DNA of 64,000 bases from Sthenelais limicola. Its lineage: Eukaryota > Annelida > Polychaeta > Phyllodocida > Sigalionidae. The DNA is taken from NCBI GenBank assembly GCA_942159475.1, contig OW804094.1, positions 12,367,262 through 12,431,261 of the forward strand, written 5' to 3'. This document shows, piece by piece, positions 54,030 through 63,436 of this stretch; the first letter of the stretch is position 1; every line of letters starts with the position of its first letter. The translations under genes and the position numbers were made by a program. The notes beneath the pieces are model-generated. The model saw only the letters and a list, made by a program, of their open reading frames with translations, did not search any database and was not told the DNA's origin.

Positions 54030-55694
54030 TGCCAAGATGGTGGCCATGGCTCGTTTTCTCCAGCTTCGACAATTAAAGATGTCCGTTTTTTCCTTGGCCT
54101 ACCTTCAACTGCCTCTGATGAGGTTATTTCAGACGTGTATCTTCCCGATCTCTATGATCGCTGTTTATCTGAGACCTCTCACGGCTATATGGATGGTGTT
54201 TTACGTCAATTTCGTCTGAGAGGTTGGGCATCTTGGTTGGTCGGTGATGGCCGCCTTGACGAGGATTCTCACTGGCTGCTAGACGGGGTCTGGAATGGTT
54301 TCCGTTTGGTAGACAAGAATTCTCCGATTGCATCTTATGAAATGTCAAACTACTCTTCATGTTTCCACGACAATAATGACATCAAACTCGACAAATTAAT
54401 CTCGAAGGAGGTGGTTGCAGGGAAGTTATCTTTTGTCGAATTTAAACCACATTGTGTTCACGCTATGGGTGTTATTCAAAAGGCCAATGGCGGTATTCGT
54501 CCAATTACTGATTGCAGTCGCCCAAAGGAAGCTTCAGTCAACTGCCATGTATCTGAAGTATGCTCAACCTTCGCATTTATCACCTTGGATGAAATTGTAT
54601 CAAATCTTCGACGTGATTCCTTTATGTGCACCATCGACGTCAGAGCTGCTTATCGTTCTGTTATGATACATCCCTCTAACAGAACTCATTTCGGTTTGAA
54701 GTGGAAGAAATCTGATACCGAATCATATATGGTAGATAACTTTATGTGCTTTGGTGCCCGCTCTGCTCCAAGTTGCTTCGCCAGAATTACTGATGCAGTG
54801 ACCAGGATCATGAGAAGAGAGGGTTTCGTCTGTTATTCCTATTTAGACGATTTTCTCTTATGTGGCGACACCTATGAAAAATGTCTTCAAGCCCAGTTAT
54901 TTCTGATTAGATTGTTGGGTGAACTGGGCTTCTATGTGGCTTGGGACAAGGTAACCCACCCCTGTCGTCAGAATCGTTATCTTGGGGTAATCATTGATAG
55001 CGAATCCATGTCTCTCAGCCTCCCAGATGACAAACTTATCAAACTGAAGAAAGAGCTGGATTTCTTTGATGGGAAGAAATATGGCTCACGAAAACAAATC
55101 AGGAGATTAGCTGGCGTATTGAATCACTGTAGTAAAGTGATCAAGGGTGGTCGTTTATATTGCCATTTTGTCATCGACCTGCTCAAGCCTTTGTGTCATC
55201 GTCGTCGTGTTCGTCTTCAACTAGCTTTCCACAACGACCTATCTTGGTGGCGTGCTGCCTTGGTTAATTTTAATGGCACAAGGGACTTGTCTTTGAAATC
55301 AGAACTGAATGAGGCTATTATTTTGGTCTGTGAGAAGGATACATTTGTGGCTGCCTACAAGAATCAGACATACAGTGGTGTGTTTCAGCCTGGCGATACT
55401 ACCTATGAGAATGTGACCAGCTCTTCTCATTACCAGGATTTTTCTGTGATTTATTTGAACCATGTGGTGGCGTACACTCCGACGTTTAAGGCCCTTATGG
55501 CTCTGTCGGTGGTGTTGCAACATTGGTTATATTTTTACAGGAATTCTGGTATTTTCATCCTCACTCCTGACAAGAAACTGGTTCGCTGCTTATCTAGAGA
55601 GAGAGCTCCGGATGAATTTTGTGCCAATATAATTCGAACTTTATTTTGGTTATGTGATCAGCGAAATTGTTTCCTTGAACCAGCTCTTATATAA
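54030..55694 (+). CDS. Reverse transcriptase / RNase H-like polyprotein
   Basis: In the same frame as gag and open directly after its TGA; there is no in-frame ATG near the start, so it is likely expressed as a gag extension. Reverse transcriptase motifs in order: KANGGIRPITDCSRP, FMCTIDVRAAYRSV (catalytic Asp of motif A), FGARSAPSCF, YLDDFLLCG at 54,840-54,866 (catalytic YxDD) and NRYLGVIID. It synthesises cDNA from element RNA. The following region aligns by eye with DIRS RNase H (KALMALSVVLQHW, then ILTPDKKL), but the expected catalytic acids are replaced, so RNase H activity is doubtful. Ends TAA at 55,692-55,694, overlapping the recombinase frame. Confidence 0.85.
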   Translation, partial: CQDGGHGSFSPASTIKDVRFFLGLPSTASDEVISDVYLPDLYDRCLSETSHGYMDGVLRQFRLRGWASWLVGDGRLDEDSHWLLDGVWNGFRLVDKNSPIASYEMSNYSSCFHDNNDIKLDKLISKEVVAGKLSFVEFKPHCVHAMGVIQKANGGIRPITDCSRPKEASVNCHVSEVCSTFAFITLDEIVSNLRRDSFMCTIDVRAAYRSVMIHPSNRTHFGLKWKKSDTESYMVDNFMCFGARSAPSCFARITDAVTRIMRREGFVCYSYLDDFLLCGDTYEKCLQAQLFLIRLLGELGFYVAWDKVTHPCRQNRYLGVIIDSESMSLSLPDDKLIKLKKELDFFDGKKYGSRKQIRRLAGVLNHCSKVIKGGRLYCHFVIDLLKPLCHRRRVRLQLAFHNDLSWWRAALVNFNGTRDLSLKSELNEAIILVCEKDTFVAAYKNQTYSGVFQPGDTTYENVTSSSHYQDFSVIYLNHVVAYTPTFKALMALSVVLQHWLYFYRNSGIFILTPDKKLVRCLSRERAPDEFCANIIRTLFWLCDQRNCFLEPALI

Positions 55695-56577
55695 TTACAG
55701 ATTTATCGTCACTAGATGATAGGGTGGAAGCCATCCAGAGAAACACTCTGGCTCTCAGTACTCAGTCGGTTTGTGCCTCACAATGGAAGAAGTACTACTC
55801 CTTTTGCCGTCAGCTTCATATAAAACCTCACCCAATTAAAATTACACCTCAGCCATTAATCACCTGGCCAAGCTCGAAGGGAACTTGTGTTTGAGATCCG
55901 ATTTTCGCCTTAAACTGACCTTGATGGGGTTGAAACGCCTGTTAGGAGACAAAAAATCTCCAAAGGATCCATTGTTTCCTGAAGATCTTCTTCTGATTTA
56001 CAAGAAAGTCGACAGAAATTCTCCTAAGGAAGTGGCGACATGGCTGGGGTTGTTATTGTGCTTCCGGACCCTCTTGAGGAAGTGCCATGTTTTCTCTTCA
56101 AGCTTTAATGATCATCTCCTATCCAAGGCTGATTTAAAATGGCATGACTGGGGTTTTCTGCTATCCATTCCTTCATCGAAGACAAATCAGTATTCAGCTA
56201 GAATGTTGGAGATTCCTATCTCCTTCTCAAACAATGACTTGTGTGTTGCTTCTCAGCTTCGTGAGTGGTTTGTGAGTCATCCATCTGAAAATTCGGCTCC
56301 ACTTATTTCTTATGATATTGACACGCCAGTTCAGTACGATTTTGCTCTGAAAAAGCTGAAACAGTGGTCTACTTCGTCCGGTATTGTGAAGAACATAGGG
56401 CTTCACAGCCTTAGACGTGGATCTGCATCATTCATGCATATGTCTGGCCTCAACTTATGTGACATTAAGATGGCGGGGGACTGGCAAAGTCTAGCTGTCT
56501 TAATTTACCTGAATACTACTACCTCATACAAACTTGATCTTGATCGGAAAATCGCTCTTGCTCTTTCAAGATACTAG
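55679..56577 (+). pseudogene. Tyrosine recombinase of the DIRS-group element, frameshifted
   Basis: The N-terminal part is open in one frame from 55,679 (LSSLDDRVEAIQR, then WKKYYSFCRQL). The core is open in another from about 55,840 to TAG at 56,575-56,577; both frames overlap at 55,840-55,890 where the shift must lie. There is no ATG in the core before its conserved part. Catalytic residues of the family are present: Arg in CFRTLLRK (56,065), His-x-x-Arg in HSLRRG (56,404-56,415) and Tyr in VLIYL (56,506). The enzyme integrates circular cDNA by strand exchange. One shift makes this copy probably inactive unless it is decoded by frameshifting. Confidence 0.8.
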
Positions 56578-56791
56578 GATGTTTCATCTCTGAACTCAAA
56601 CTTTCTTGGGCTTGGGCTTAAAGAGTCCACTCATCAGGTTGAATAAAATTCCTGAGAAGCCCTCCTGCCTTCGTGTCTCTTCATTATATTTATGCTGTGA
56701 TATTGGTGAGAACACTGTTGTTATTTTCGATCAAAATGTTGCTAAAGATTTGTATTTCAAACCGGAACTGAATCTATCCCAACATGCAATG

Positions 56792-56870
56792 TAGGGGATG
56801 TGTTACAGGAAAATGAGTCTTAAGTTGCAAAATTGATATTTTGTGAATGTCTTTTTCCACAAGACCTATT
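56792..56870. mobile_element. Family B MITE, left fragment
   Basis: GGGATGTGTTACAGGAAAAT and GTTGCAAAATTGATATTTT, cut off at the next family A element. Confidence 0.78.
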
Positions 56871-56873
56871 TGT

Positions 56874-57108
56874 GGGTCAGATTGTCAGAAAATGTACAAT
56901 TCGCCTTCACCAATCCTCTCAAATAACCCACATTTGAGACAAAAGTGAGCTTTAAAATGCTGTTTAACATACCAGAACTGATACTTTAAATCAATGTGAT
57001 ACCAAATATACTCAGATTTTCCCGGTACCCTTCATTTTTCAGCCTAATTTAGGATAATTTCCTAAATGTGTAGAGCTGCCAATTGCACATTTTCTGAAAA
57101 TCTGACCC
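56874..57108. mobile_element. Family A MITE, complete
   Basis: GGGTCAGATTGTCAGAAAAT to AATCTGACCC, 235 bp, flanked by TTGT on both sides. Confidence 0.92.
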
Positions 57109-57589
57109 TTGTATGAATATTCCCATTCTCGGGTGGCTTGGTGCTGTCAGACACATGAATACATCAGCAGAATATTGATCAATCCAGTCCTATAGTTTCG
57201 CGCTCGATTCCTTAACAGGAAAGGGGAAAGAGGGAAGGGGGTTTGTGGTCATTTGAGTATCATTCAACGTCAGCTACCCGATCTCTTAATTGTATGTGGT
57301 AAAAGAAATACCGGGAATTGAAGCTAAAACAGGAGAAACTTTCCCCAAATTGGGTCCTCGGAGGTGAGCCGACCCCATGGCCCAGCTGGTTTTTATGAGG
57401 ATGTTAACTGATTAACAGGGAATAATGGTATTCCTTCTTCCATACATCAACACCAGAGAGAAATCACCGTTGTTTAATTATCCTGTCATAAACTATATAC
57501 ATCATCATCTGAGTAAATGTGGTAAGCGTTAAGCATATGATTTACTACATTATTTTGAGTGAAGCGGCCAATTATAAAGTAGACTTGAT
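57109..57589. other. Unassigned; single satellite-like unit
   Basis: 57,165-57,195 (ATCAGCAGAATATTGATCAA) matches the 9427 satellite. Otherwise no feature supported. Confidence 0.4.
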
Positions 57590-57763
57590 AAAAAATAGTG
57601 AACATGTGTATGTATTCTTTGTTAATGTTAATGTAAGACAAAGTGTATTGTGTCTAAAGCCCAAGCTGACAACAACACGTTTGTGGTAATAAAATAAATC
57701 GAATCAAATCAAATGTATATGTGGAGCGGCGGATTGTACAGTTTCTGACTATCTGACCCACAA
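57590..57763 (+). mobile_element. LINE 3' tail followed by a family A right end
   Basis: GTGTCTAAAGCCCAAGCTGA, TGTGGTAATAAAATAAATCG and a GAATCAAATC run form a typical retrotransposon tail. 57,713-57,763 (GATTGTACAGTTTCTGACTA, CTGACCC) is the loose right end of family A. Confidence 0.6.
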
Positions 57764-58139
57764 TACACCTCCAAATAGCATCACTAGTCTGACGAGACAC
57801 ATGTATAATTGATGCACGTGCAGTGGTGCATGCAGGGGGCTATTGTGTGCAATCACTCCCACTAAATGGTACCGGCTTCTGCATCAATAAGTCCAACATC
57901 AATAAATTAACATCTACCATCACAGCTTAGAAAACAGAATTCATACATTTACATTATCCTTTATTGAAGATTTTTTTAAGATGGTGGGCTGCTTGTAAGT
58001 CATTTTGGTGAATTGTTTGTTTTTAAATATTTTATTCAGCATTGAGAATTAGGTAATACACTATTATCAGAACAAGCTGGTTTACATATACAAAAGACAA
58101 AATAATAGTAAAAGTGATACTCGAATACTTCAATTCAAT
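57764..58139. other. Unassigned sequence
   Basis: A family E terminal scrap at about 57,818-57,853 (GTGCAGTGGTGCATGC). At 58,020-58,080 TTAAATATTTTATTCAGC with ACACTATTATCAG resembles 58,812-58,870, a direct repeat of unknown nature. Confidence 0.4.
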
Positions 58140-58275
58140 TCAATTCAAAGCATTTTTTATTTATACAAGAAAGGTGTACAAAAAGGAGCCCTTATCTGAA
58201 AGGTGACTTCCAGGTCTTCCAACAGGTTCCTGACTAGTTCCTACCAAGAAAGAATAATTTTGATTTTACATTACT
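58140..58275 (-). mobile_element. LINE 3' tail, minus strand
   Basis: On the minus strand: GGTCACCTTT-like body, CTTGTATAAATAAAAAATGC and a terminal TTGAATTGAATTG run, as in RTE/CR1-type tails. Confidence 0.6.
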
Positions 58276-59229
58276 ATGCCAAAAATAAGCTTTAGGGCTA
58301 TTTTCTAATATCTAATCTAGTAGTATCTAGTTAATATAAGAAGCAATTCATAGCAACAGAAGCAGAGACAATAAACTTCAACTGCTCATGTATCTAGCTA
58401 ACAGTTAATGACAATCTATCTAAAGCAGTGTATAGAATTCATCAGTAGTTAAAAAACAAAGAATAAAACAAAGTATAGCAGTAGAAACAGTAATAATGGT
58501 AGGTCCAGACCAAGCAGCACAGATCACTCACAATGACACACACTTGGAGTTTACAGTGATAAAGAATGTGTAAAAACCATAACCTGGGGCTGTGTCACTG
58601 AGTTCAACATACACTAATAGAACTGTCCAAGGTGACACATTTCATACACAAAAGTGTCAATTTCTCCCCTTGAACACTACAAGATCGAAGTCATTCCGGA
58701 AATCATTCAGCAAATTCAATCAATGTACATTTGGGAGAAAAGGGTCTGCTATAGGCTAGATGCTGTTGTAACAATGTTTGACCTGTCTGGGTCTACCAGA
58801 AGTGTTTGTGTTTTAAATATGTTTATTCAGCCAGAGACATTATGTAAAGTGTACACTATTCTCAGTATTAGCTGATGGAAAAAAGATTAAATATAGAGAT
58901 TCGATACATCAAGTAAATATGTAAAATTAATGATAGAGAAAAGAATTTTATCGTTAGAAAAAAGTTATATATATATCACAAAATACAATAAAACAGATAG
59001 CGAGATTAAGAACCATCACCTGGGTATGAACAACAACATACTACTGACCAAGGAGATTCACCATATTCGCTGGAGGCATACATACAAAGAAAATTTACTT
59101 TCACGAATGAATAAAAAATGCTTTGAATTTAATTGAAAGGAACGAAATCAAATCATTGTGGACTGAACTAAAATGGTTCTGTTCCCATGACTACAGAATG
59201 TGCATTGGGGTACTTTGATGCTGAAATGT
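58276..59229. other. Unassigned AT-rich sequence
   Basis: Short open frames only. Nothing supportable beyond the 58,812-58,870 repeat noted under 57,764-58,139. Confidence 0.3.
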
Positions 59230-59442
59230 CCAGAAAATGTACAATACACATTCAGAAACCCTCCCAAATAACCGCAATTTGACTCAAAACACAGTTCAAT
59301 ATAACCAAACACATCCTTTGAATCAACACAATACCAAATATACTCAGATATACCCAGTGTTTATCATTTTTCAGCCTAATTTAGTAGAATTTACTAAATG
59401 TGTAGATCTACTGATTGTACATTTGCTGACGATCTGACCCAG
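59230..59442. mobile_element. Family A MITE, left terminus lost
   Basis: CCAGAAAATGTACAATACAC to GTACATTTGCTGACGATCTG with ACCC; core ATACTCAGATATACCCAGTG. Confidence 0.82.
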
Positions 59443-60150
59443 CTTCTGTTGTTGGGAAGCAGCGCTTACTGGGCTGTATAGGGAGGAAGCACAGTCAAAG
59501 AACGTATTGATTCATTCGTTTATTTATTGATTGATTCATTTATTCATTCATTCAAATAGTGTATAGGAACAATATGGTGAATCTGCTTCAACGATTAGAC
59601 TATTAGACTATTAGACGATTAGACTGCTACTTACTACTCACTACGACGATTAGACTCGAATTTAAATAGTCTGTAATATCATTCATCTCATTTTCCATTA
59701 TTAATATCATCTCATCACCTTCATAAACCTCATTATTTCATGCGGTGTGATAAAAGTAACTGAATTTATAGATCTGTTCACGGAATAGTATACTCACTTA
59801 GGAAACAAATTATTGTATTATATCTTAAGCTGGGAGAATTTGTGATGCCCTACCTTAGAATGTACTAAATAGATTACAGGGCTCTTATGAAAATCAATGT
59901 AAATTGAGATGTCCTCTGTAATAAAAATAAAGTTGAACAAAAAAACCCAGCAGAGTTCTCTTCCTTTTACTCACATACTGTCAACGTATTTATTTTTAAA
60001 ATACTCTAAAATATATTGCATCATGGACGGTGGTGGTCACAAAGATATTCTTCATATCTTATCCCCACAAATATAAAGTGACTTTTTTTCAAATAGGTAA
60101 AATAAGCTTAGAAAAAAGATAAGGGTTTTTTTCAAAACACAGAGAGCACC
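59443..60150 (+). other. Unassigned, with a LINE-like tail at 59,870-59,946
   Basis: GGGCTCTTATGAAAATCAAT, GAGATGTCCTCTGTAATAAA and AATAAAGTTG plus A-rich end look like a non-LTR 3' end. TTAGACTATTAGACTATTAG near 59,597 is a short tandem repeat. The rest is unassigned. Confidence 0.4.
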
Positions 60151-60480
60151 AACCCATTTCTGTGTATTGTCTTTATCATTTATTGGAAATAAAGTTTCTC
60201 ATACATTTGACACAGCCTTCCCATAGGAGACAGCAAGGAACATTTGCGATGGTACACCGGGCAGCAGAAATGTGCTGGCCACCATCCTGCACCACCCTCA
60301 ACCCCTCTCAAGTCTTGAAAGAAGGGGAGCGTCTTTCCCACAATAATGTAACATGCATAAGGAACTGGCAGTGGGAATGTGGAGGGAAGAAACATTGCAT
60401 TATAGGGTCTGGTGTAGCATTCCAAAGTTCCCCATCTCAACATTCCCATTTGATTTGCATATAAATCTATTATTTCAGGA
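60151..60480 (-). other. Possible 3' exon or retroposed transcript end
   Basis: A minus-strand 89-codon open frame (60,449-60,180) is followed at once by CCAATAAATGATAAAG, which carries a polyadenylation signal. Composition is higher in GC than the neighbours. The peptide matches no family I know, and no splice acceptor is obvious, so a 3' UTR or processed fragment is as likely as a coding exon. Confidence 0.3.
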
Positions 60481-60934
60481 GTAAGTGTGTTTACAGGCTC
60501 TCCTCAGGTACTTGTGTTTTGGAATAATGAGACAATTCACTAGACCTCTGATCAATTGAAAGTACTTATTCTCTAATTTGAAATATTTTGTTGACGATTT
60601 ACTCCTTCTCATTCAACTTTAGAGGGGCAAGGTATGTGGAGCAAAATGGTCCAGGGAAAATGCACAGGCAGGCCTTGCATGTTGATTTATTACCAGCTTT
60701 TGGTCCAATTCTGCCAACAAATGAATCCTCAGTTTTGGATAAAAATTATATCCTGATACACCTGCATAAATGAATGGTTCCCTTTACGGTGGGGTCATTT
60801 TTACATAACACCAGCCATACCAGGGGAATGCGTTGGGGTGTGTAGTCAGCCATGTAGGCCATAGAGCATGGTATATTAGTTGCATGGGTAAGGCCGAGAG
60901 CGGGTTGGGCAACCGCGGTAGCCCAAGCTTTACA
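60481..60934. other. Unassigned sequence
   Basis: No gene or repeat family recognised. Confidence 0.3.
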
Positions 60935-61155
60935 GGATGGCTCTTTACCAGGTGGCTTTTGCCCGGATGGCTCTTTACCGGGTGGCTTTTTCCTGGATGG
61001 TTCTTTACTCGGTGGCATTTAGCCTAGGTTGGCTTTTTACCAGATGGGTTTTGCACCCAAGTGGCTCTTTACCGGGTGGCTTTTTTCCGGATGGTTCTTT
61101 ACCAGGTGGCTTTTTACCAGTGGCATTTTACCAGGTGGCTTTTTACCGGGTGGCA
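60935..61155. repeat. Minisatellite with 21-24-bp units
   Basis: GGTGGCTTTTTACCGG and GGATGGCTCTTTACCAGG alternate about ten times. Plus-strand open frames repeat a seven-residue VAFYRMA-like motif because 21 is a multiple of three; no gene context. Confidence 0.9.
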
Positions 61156-61319
61156 ATTCGCCTGACACCAAGATATACATGCGACCTACCTTACTTCGAT
61201 ACATCTTTACAAAAGGTATACATAAAGAAATATCATGGAACCATGAATTTTTAATCAGGCCTAAGTAAGATTATTTGATTATAGTTTTGTGTAATTAAAT
61301 AGTGTAAACATATTTACTT

Positions 61320-61490
61320 TCGCGCAGATGAATTTCCGCGCACTGAGTACACCTTTTCGCGCGGATTTAAATTCAAGCAGATTGATACATTTTTATGTAA
61401 TACTTATACATTTCGCGGAAGATTTATTTTCACGCACAAATGTTGGAGCGCTCAAATTGCGGAAATAAATACCGCGTGAACATTAGTACG
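61320..61490. mobile_element. Family J: CGCG-rich inverted-repeat element
   Basis: TTTCGCGCAGATGAATTTCC at left and GGAAATAAATACCGCGTGAA at right are loosely inverted, with further TTTCGCGC, TTTCGCGG and TTTCACGC inside. CpG-rich against an AT-rich surround. Single copy in the window. Confidence 0.5.
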
Positions 61491-61749
61491 TTTATAGTCC
61501 TTTAAGGTATATTATAACCCCCTAACTTTCATTTCAAGGGGGTTTATGCCATATATCTGTCGTGAGAATATGCACGTAGGCCATTGTGATATTAGGAAGT
61601 CTGAGTATGTAATAAATATCAATATACCAATTTAGGTATGACAAAAGTCGCTAGCTTCGTGTATACTTCGTATATACTTGTATCCATGTATTGGCACAAG
61701 TCTGGCCCCTCCCCCCCCCCCCCCCCACACACACACATACAATGGCATA

Positions 61750-62070
61750 TGGGTCAGTTTTTCAGAAAATGTACAATTGGCAGCTGTATACATTTAGTAA
61801 ATTCTGCTAAATTCTGCTGCAATTTGGTCAATACTAGGTAAATTCGAGTATATTCGGCATTGCATTGATTATAGCAATGTTTGGTTAGGTTGAACTGTGT
61901 TTTTAACTTTATTTTATTATAAATGTACAATTGGCAGCAATAAAATTTGAACTAAAATCATTGAAATGCATACGAGTCAAATTTTTAGAAAATGTACAAT
62001 TCGCCTTCACTAATCCTCTCAAATAACCCAAATTTAAGACGAAAATCATGTTAAAAAAAGTTATGTTGAA
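61750..62070. mobile_element. Two truncated family A copies in series
   Basis: First: GGGTCAGTTTTTCAGAAAAT to GTTGAACTGTGTTTTTAACT. Second from about 61,976: GAGTCAAATTTTTAGAAAAT to TAAGACGAAAATCATG. Between them TAAATGTACAATTGGCAGCA is a third loose left end. Confidence 0.75.
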
Positions 62071-62291
62071 CAGTATTTTCACTTTTTCACTTGTGAGAAT
62101 ATCGTGTATAATGGAAATCAATCTCAATAAAAAAATTGTATTAAAGAAAAAAAAGAAGAGAGCAAGTAAGGAAGGAAGGGATACAGAAATGGAAAAGAAT
62201 ATCTGAAGACATATTGGAATATTTGGATTTAATAACAGTGTAAAGGATTTTTATCACTTCTTCCTTGTGCTTTTTGAAACTTCACTGAATT
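62071..62291. other. Unassigned sequence
   Basis: AAAAAATTGTATTAAAGAAA and an A-rich end near 62,150 could be a small retroposed tail. Not resolved. Confidence 0.3.
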
Positions 62292-62524
62292 GGGTCAGAT
62301 TTTCAGAAAATGTACAATTTGCAGCTGTACACATTTGGTAAATTCTGCTAAATTAGGCTGCAATTTGGTCAATACTGGGTAAATTCGAGTACATTCAGCA
62401 TTGCATTGATTCTAGCAATCTGTTTGGTTAGGTTGAACTGTATTTTCAACTTTATTTTCGTCTGAAATGTGGGTTATTTGAGAGGATTGGTGAAGTTGAG
62501 TTGTACATTTTCTGAAAATCTGAC
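62292..62524. mobile_element. Family A MITE, complete
   Basis: GGGTCAGATTTTCAGAAAAT to AATCTGACC, 233 bp; right terminus ends ACCG instead of ACCC. Flanks AATT and AACT. Confidence 0.88.
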
Positions 62525-62874
62525 CGAACTATTGAATGTCTCGCTGAACCTTATGAAATTGCATGTAAACCTCGTAAGAAATAAACCTGCTGTCCAAAAC
62601 AAACAAAACGGTAGAGATATTTGATGTAATATTAATGTGGAGATGAGCAACGGGCAAACTTGTATTCTGAGTTGTTGGGCAGCTCATGGCATGGACCATT
62701 TATTTTTCACAAGCTCGCTGGGGATAAAGTCTAAATTGATAAGATCCAATGCAACTAATTGAATATTCAATCAGATATATCCAGTGCAACTATTGTCGCT
62801 GAAAACATATTCATCGCCATTTATTATTATAGCTGTTTATGGCAATGGTTCTGCATGGTGTAACAGAAAAACGT
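62525..62874. other. Unassigned sequence
   Basis: No feature supported. Confidence 0.3.
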
Positions 62875-63297
62875 CACCAGAAAATGTACAATTGGCAACT
62901 CTACACAATTAGTAAATTCTGCTAAATTAGACTGAAAGGGGATATAGATATAGATATGGATGTTAGTTTTTGTGTGGCCCACGAGCAGATAGGCGAGTGG
63001 GTTATGACAAAAAACCCATAGAGGACAGTGTAATAGTGTCCCGAGTACCACATTTGAATTTAGGTTCTATATTTACTCCCACGTTGCTATGCTTCCCTTA
63101 TTAAATTACCACACTACTGCCGCCCATACAAATAGCATGTGGTACACACACCAACGTGGAGTAAAAATGCTAGAAGTATGTGAGTATATTTGGTATTGTC
63201 TTGATTATGTTTATCGTATTGGCTACGTGGGTTATTTGAAAAAATTGGTAAATAAAAAGGCGAATTGTACATTTTCCGATGATCTGAGTCAGAAACG
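62875..63297. mobile_element. Family A MITE split by about 230 bp of foreign DNA
   Basis: Left 62,875-62,938 (CACCAGAAAATGTACAATTG, AAATTAGACTGAAA) and right 63,165-63,297 (GTGAGTATATTTGGTATTGT to GTACATTTTCCGATGATCTG). The insert begins GGGGATATAGATATAGATAT; its class is unknown. Confidence 0.7.
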
Positions 63298-63436
63298 TTT
63301 TTTTCAGGCCAGTCTAAAATATAATAATGTACAACCGCCATCTCTACAGCAGCTGTACACGTGAAGCTGTGGGCAGAGCCACATTATACGAATATTGATT
63401 ATATTTAAAGAAATTTAAAGAAAAAAGAATGTGTGC

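Larger units (their letters stand above)
52811..56687 (+). mobile_element. DIRS-group tyrosine recombinase retrotransposon
   Basis: A 3.9-kb element: gag-like ORF, reverse transcriptase/RNase H-like ORF, tyrosine recombinase. That order and the use of a tyrosine recombinase instead of a DDE integrase define the DIRS order (DIRS, PAT, Ngaro-like). Borders are set by the interrupted family E copy; ATTTATG occurs at both junctions (52,804-52,810 and 56,688-56,694). I could not find the inverted or split direct terminal repeats expected of the order, nor a methyltransferase domain, so the copy may have lost its ends or use very short ones. Confidence 0.85.

Noticed and set aside
60937..61268. Frames with a VAFYRMA-like repeat
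   Set aside because: A minisatellite with a period divisible by three; no start context or flanking exons.
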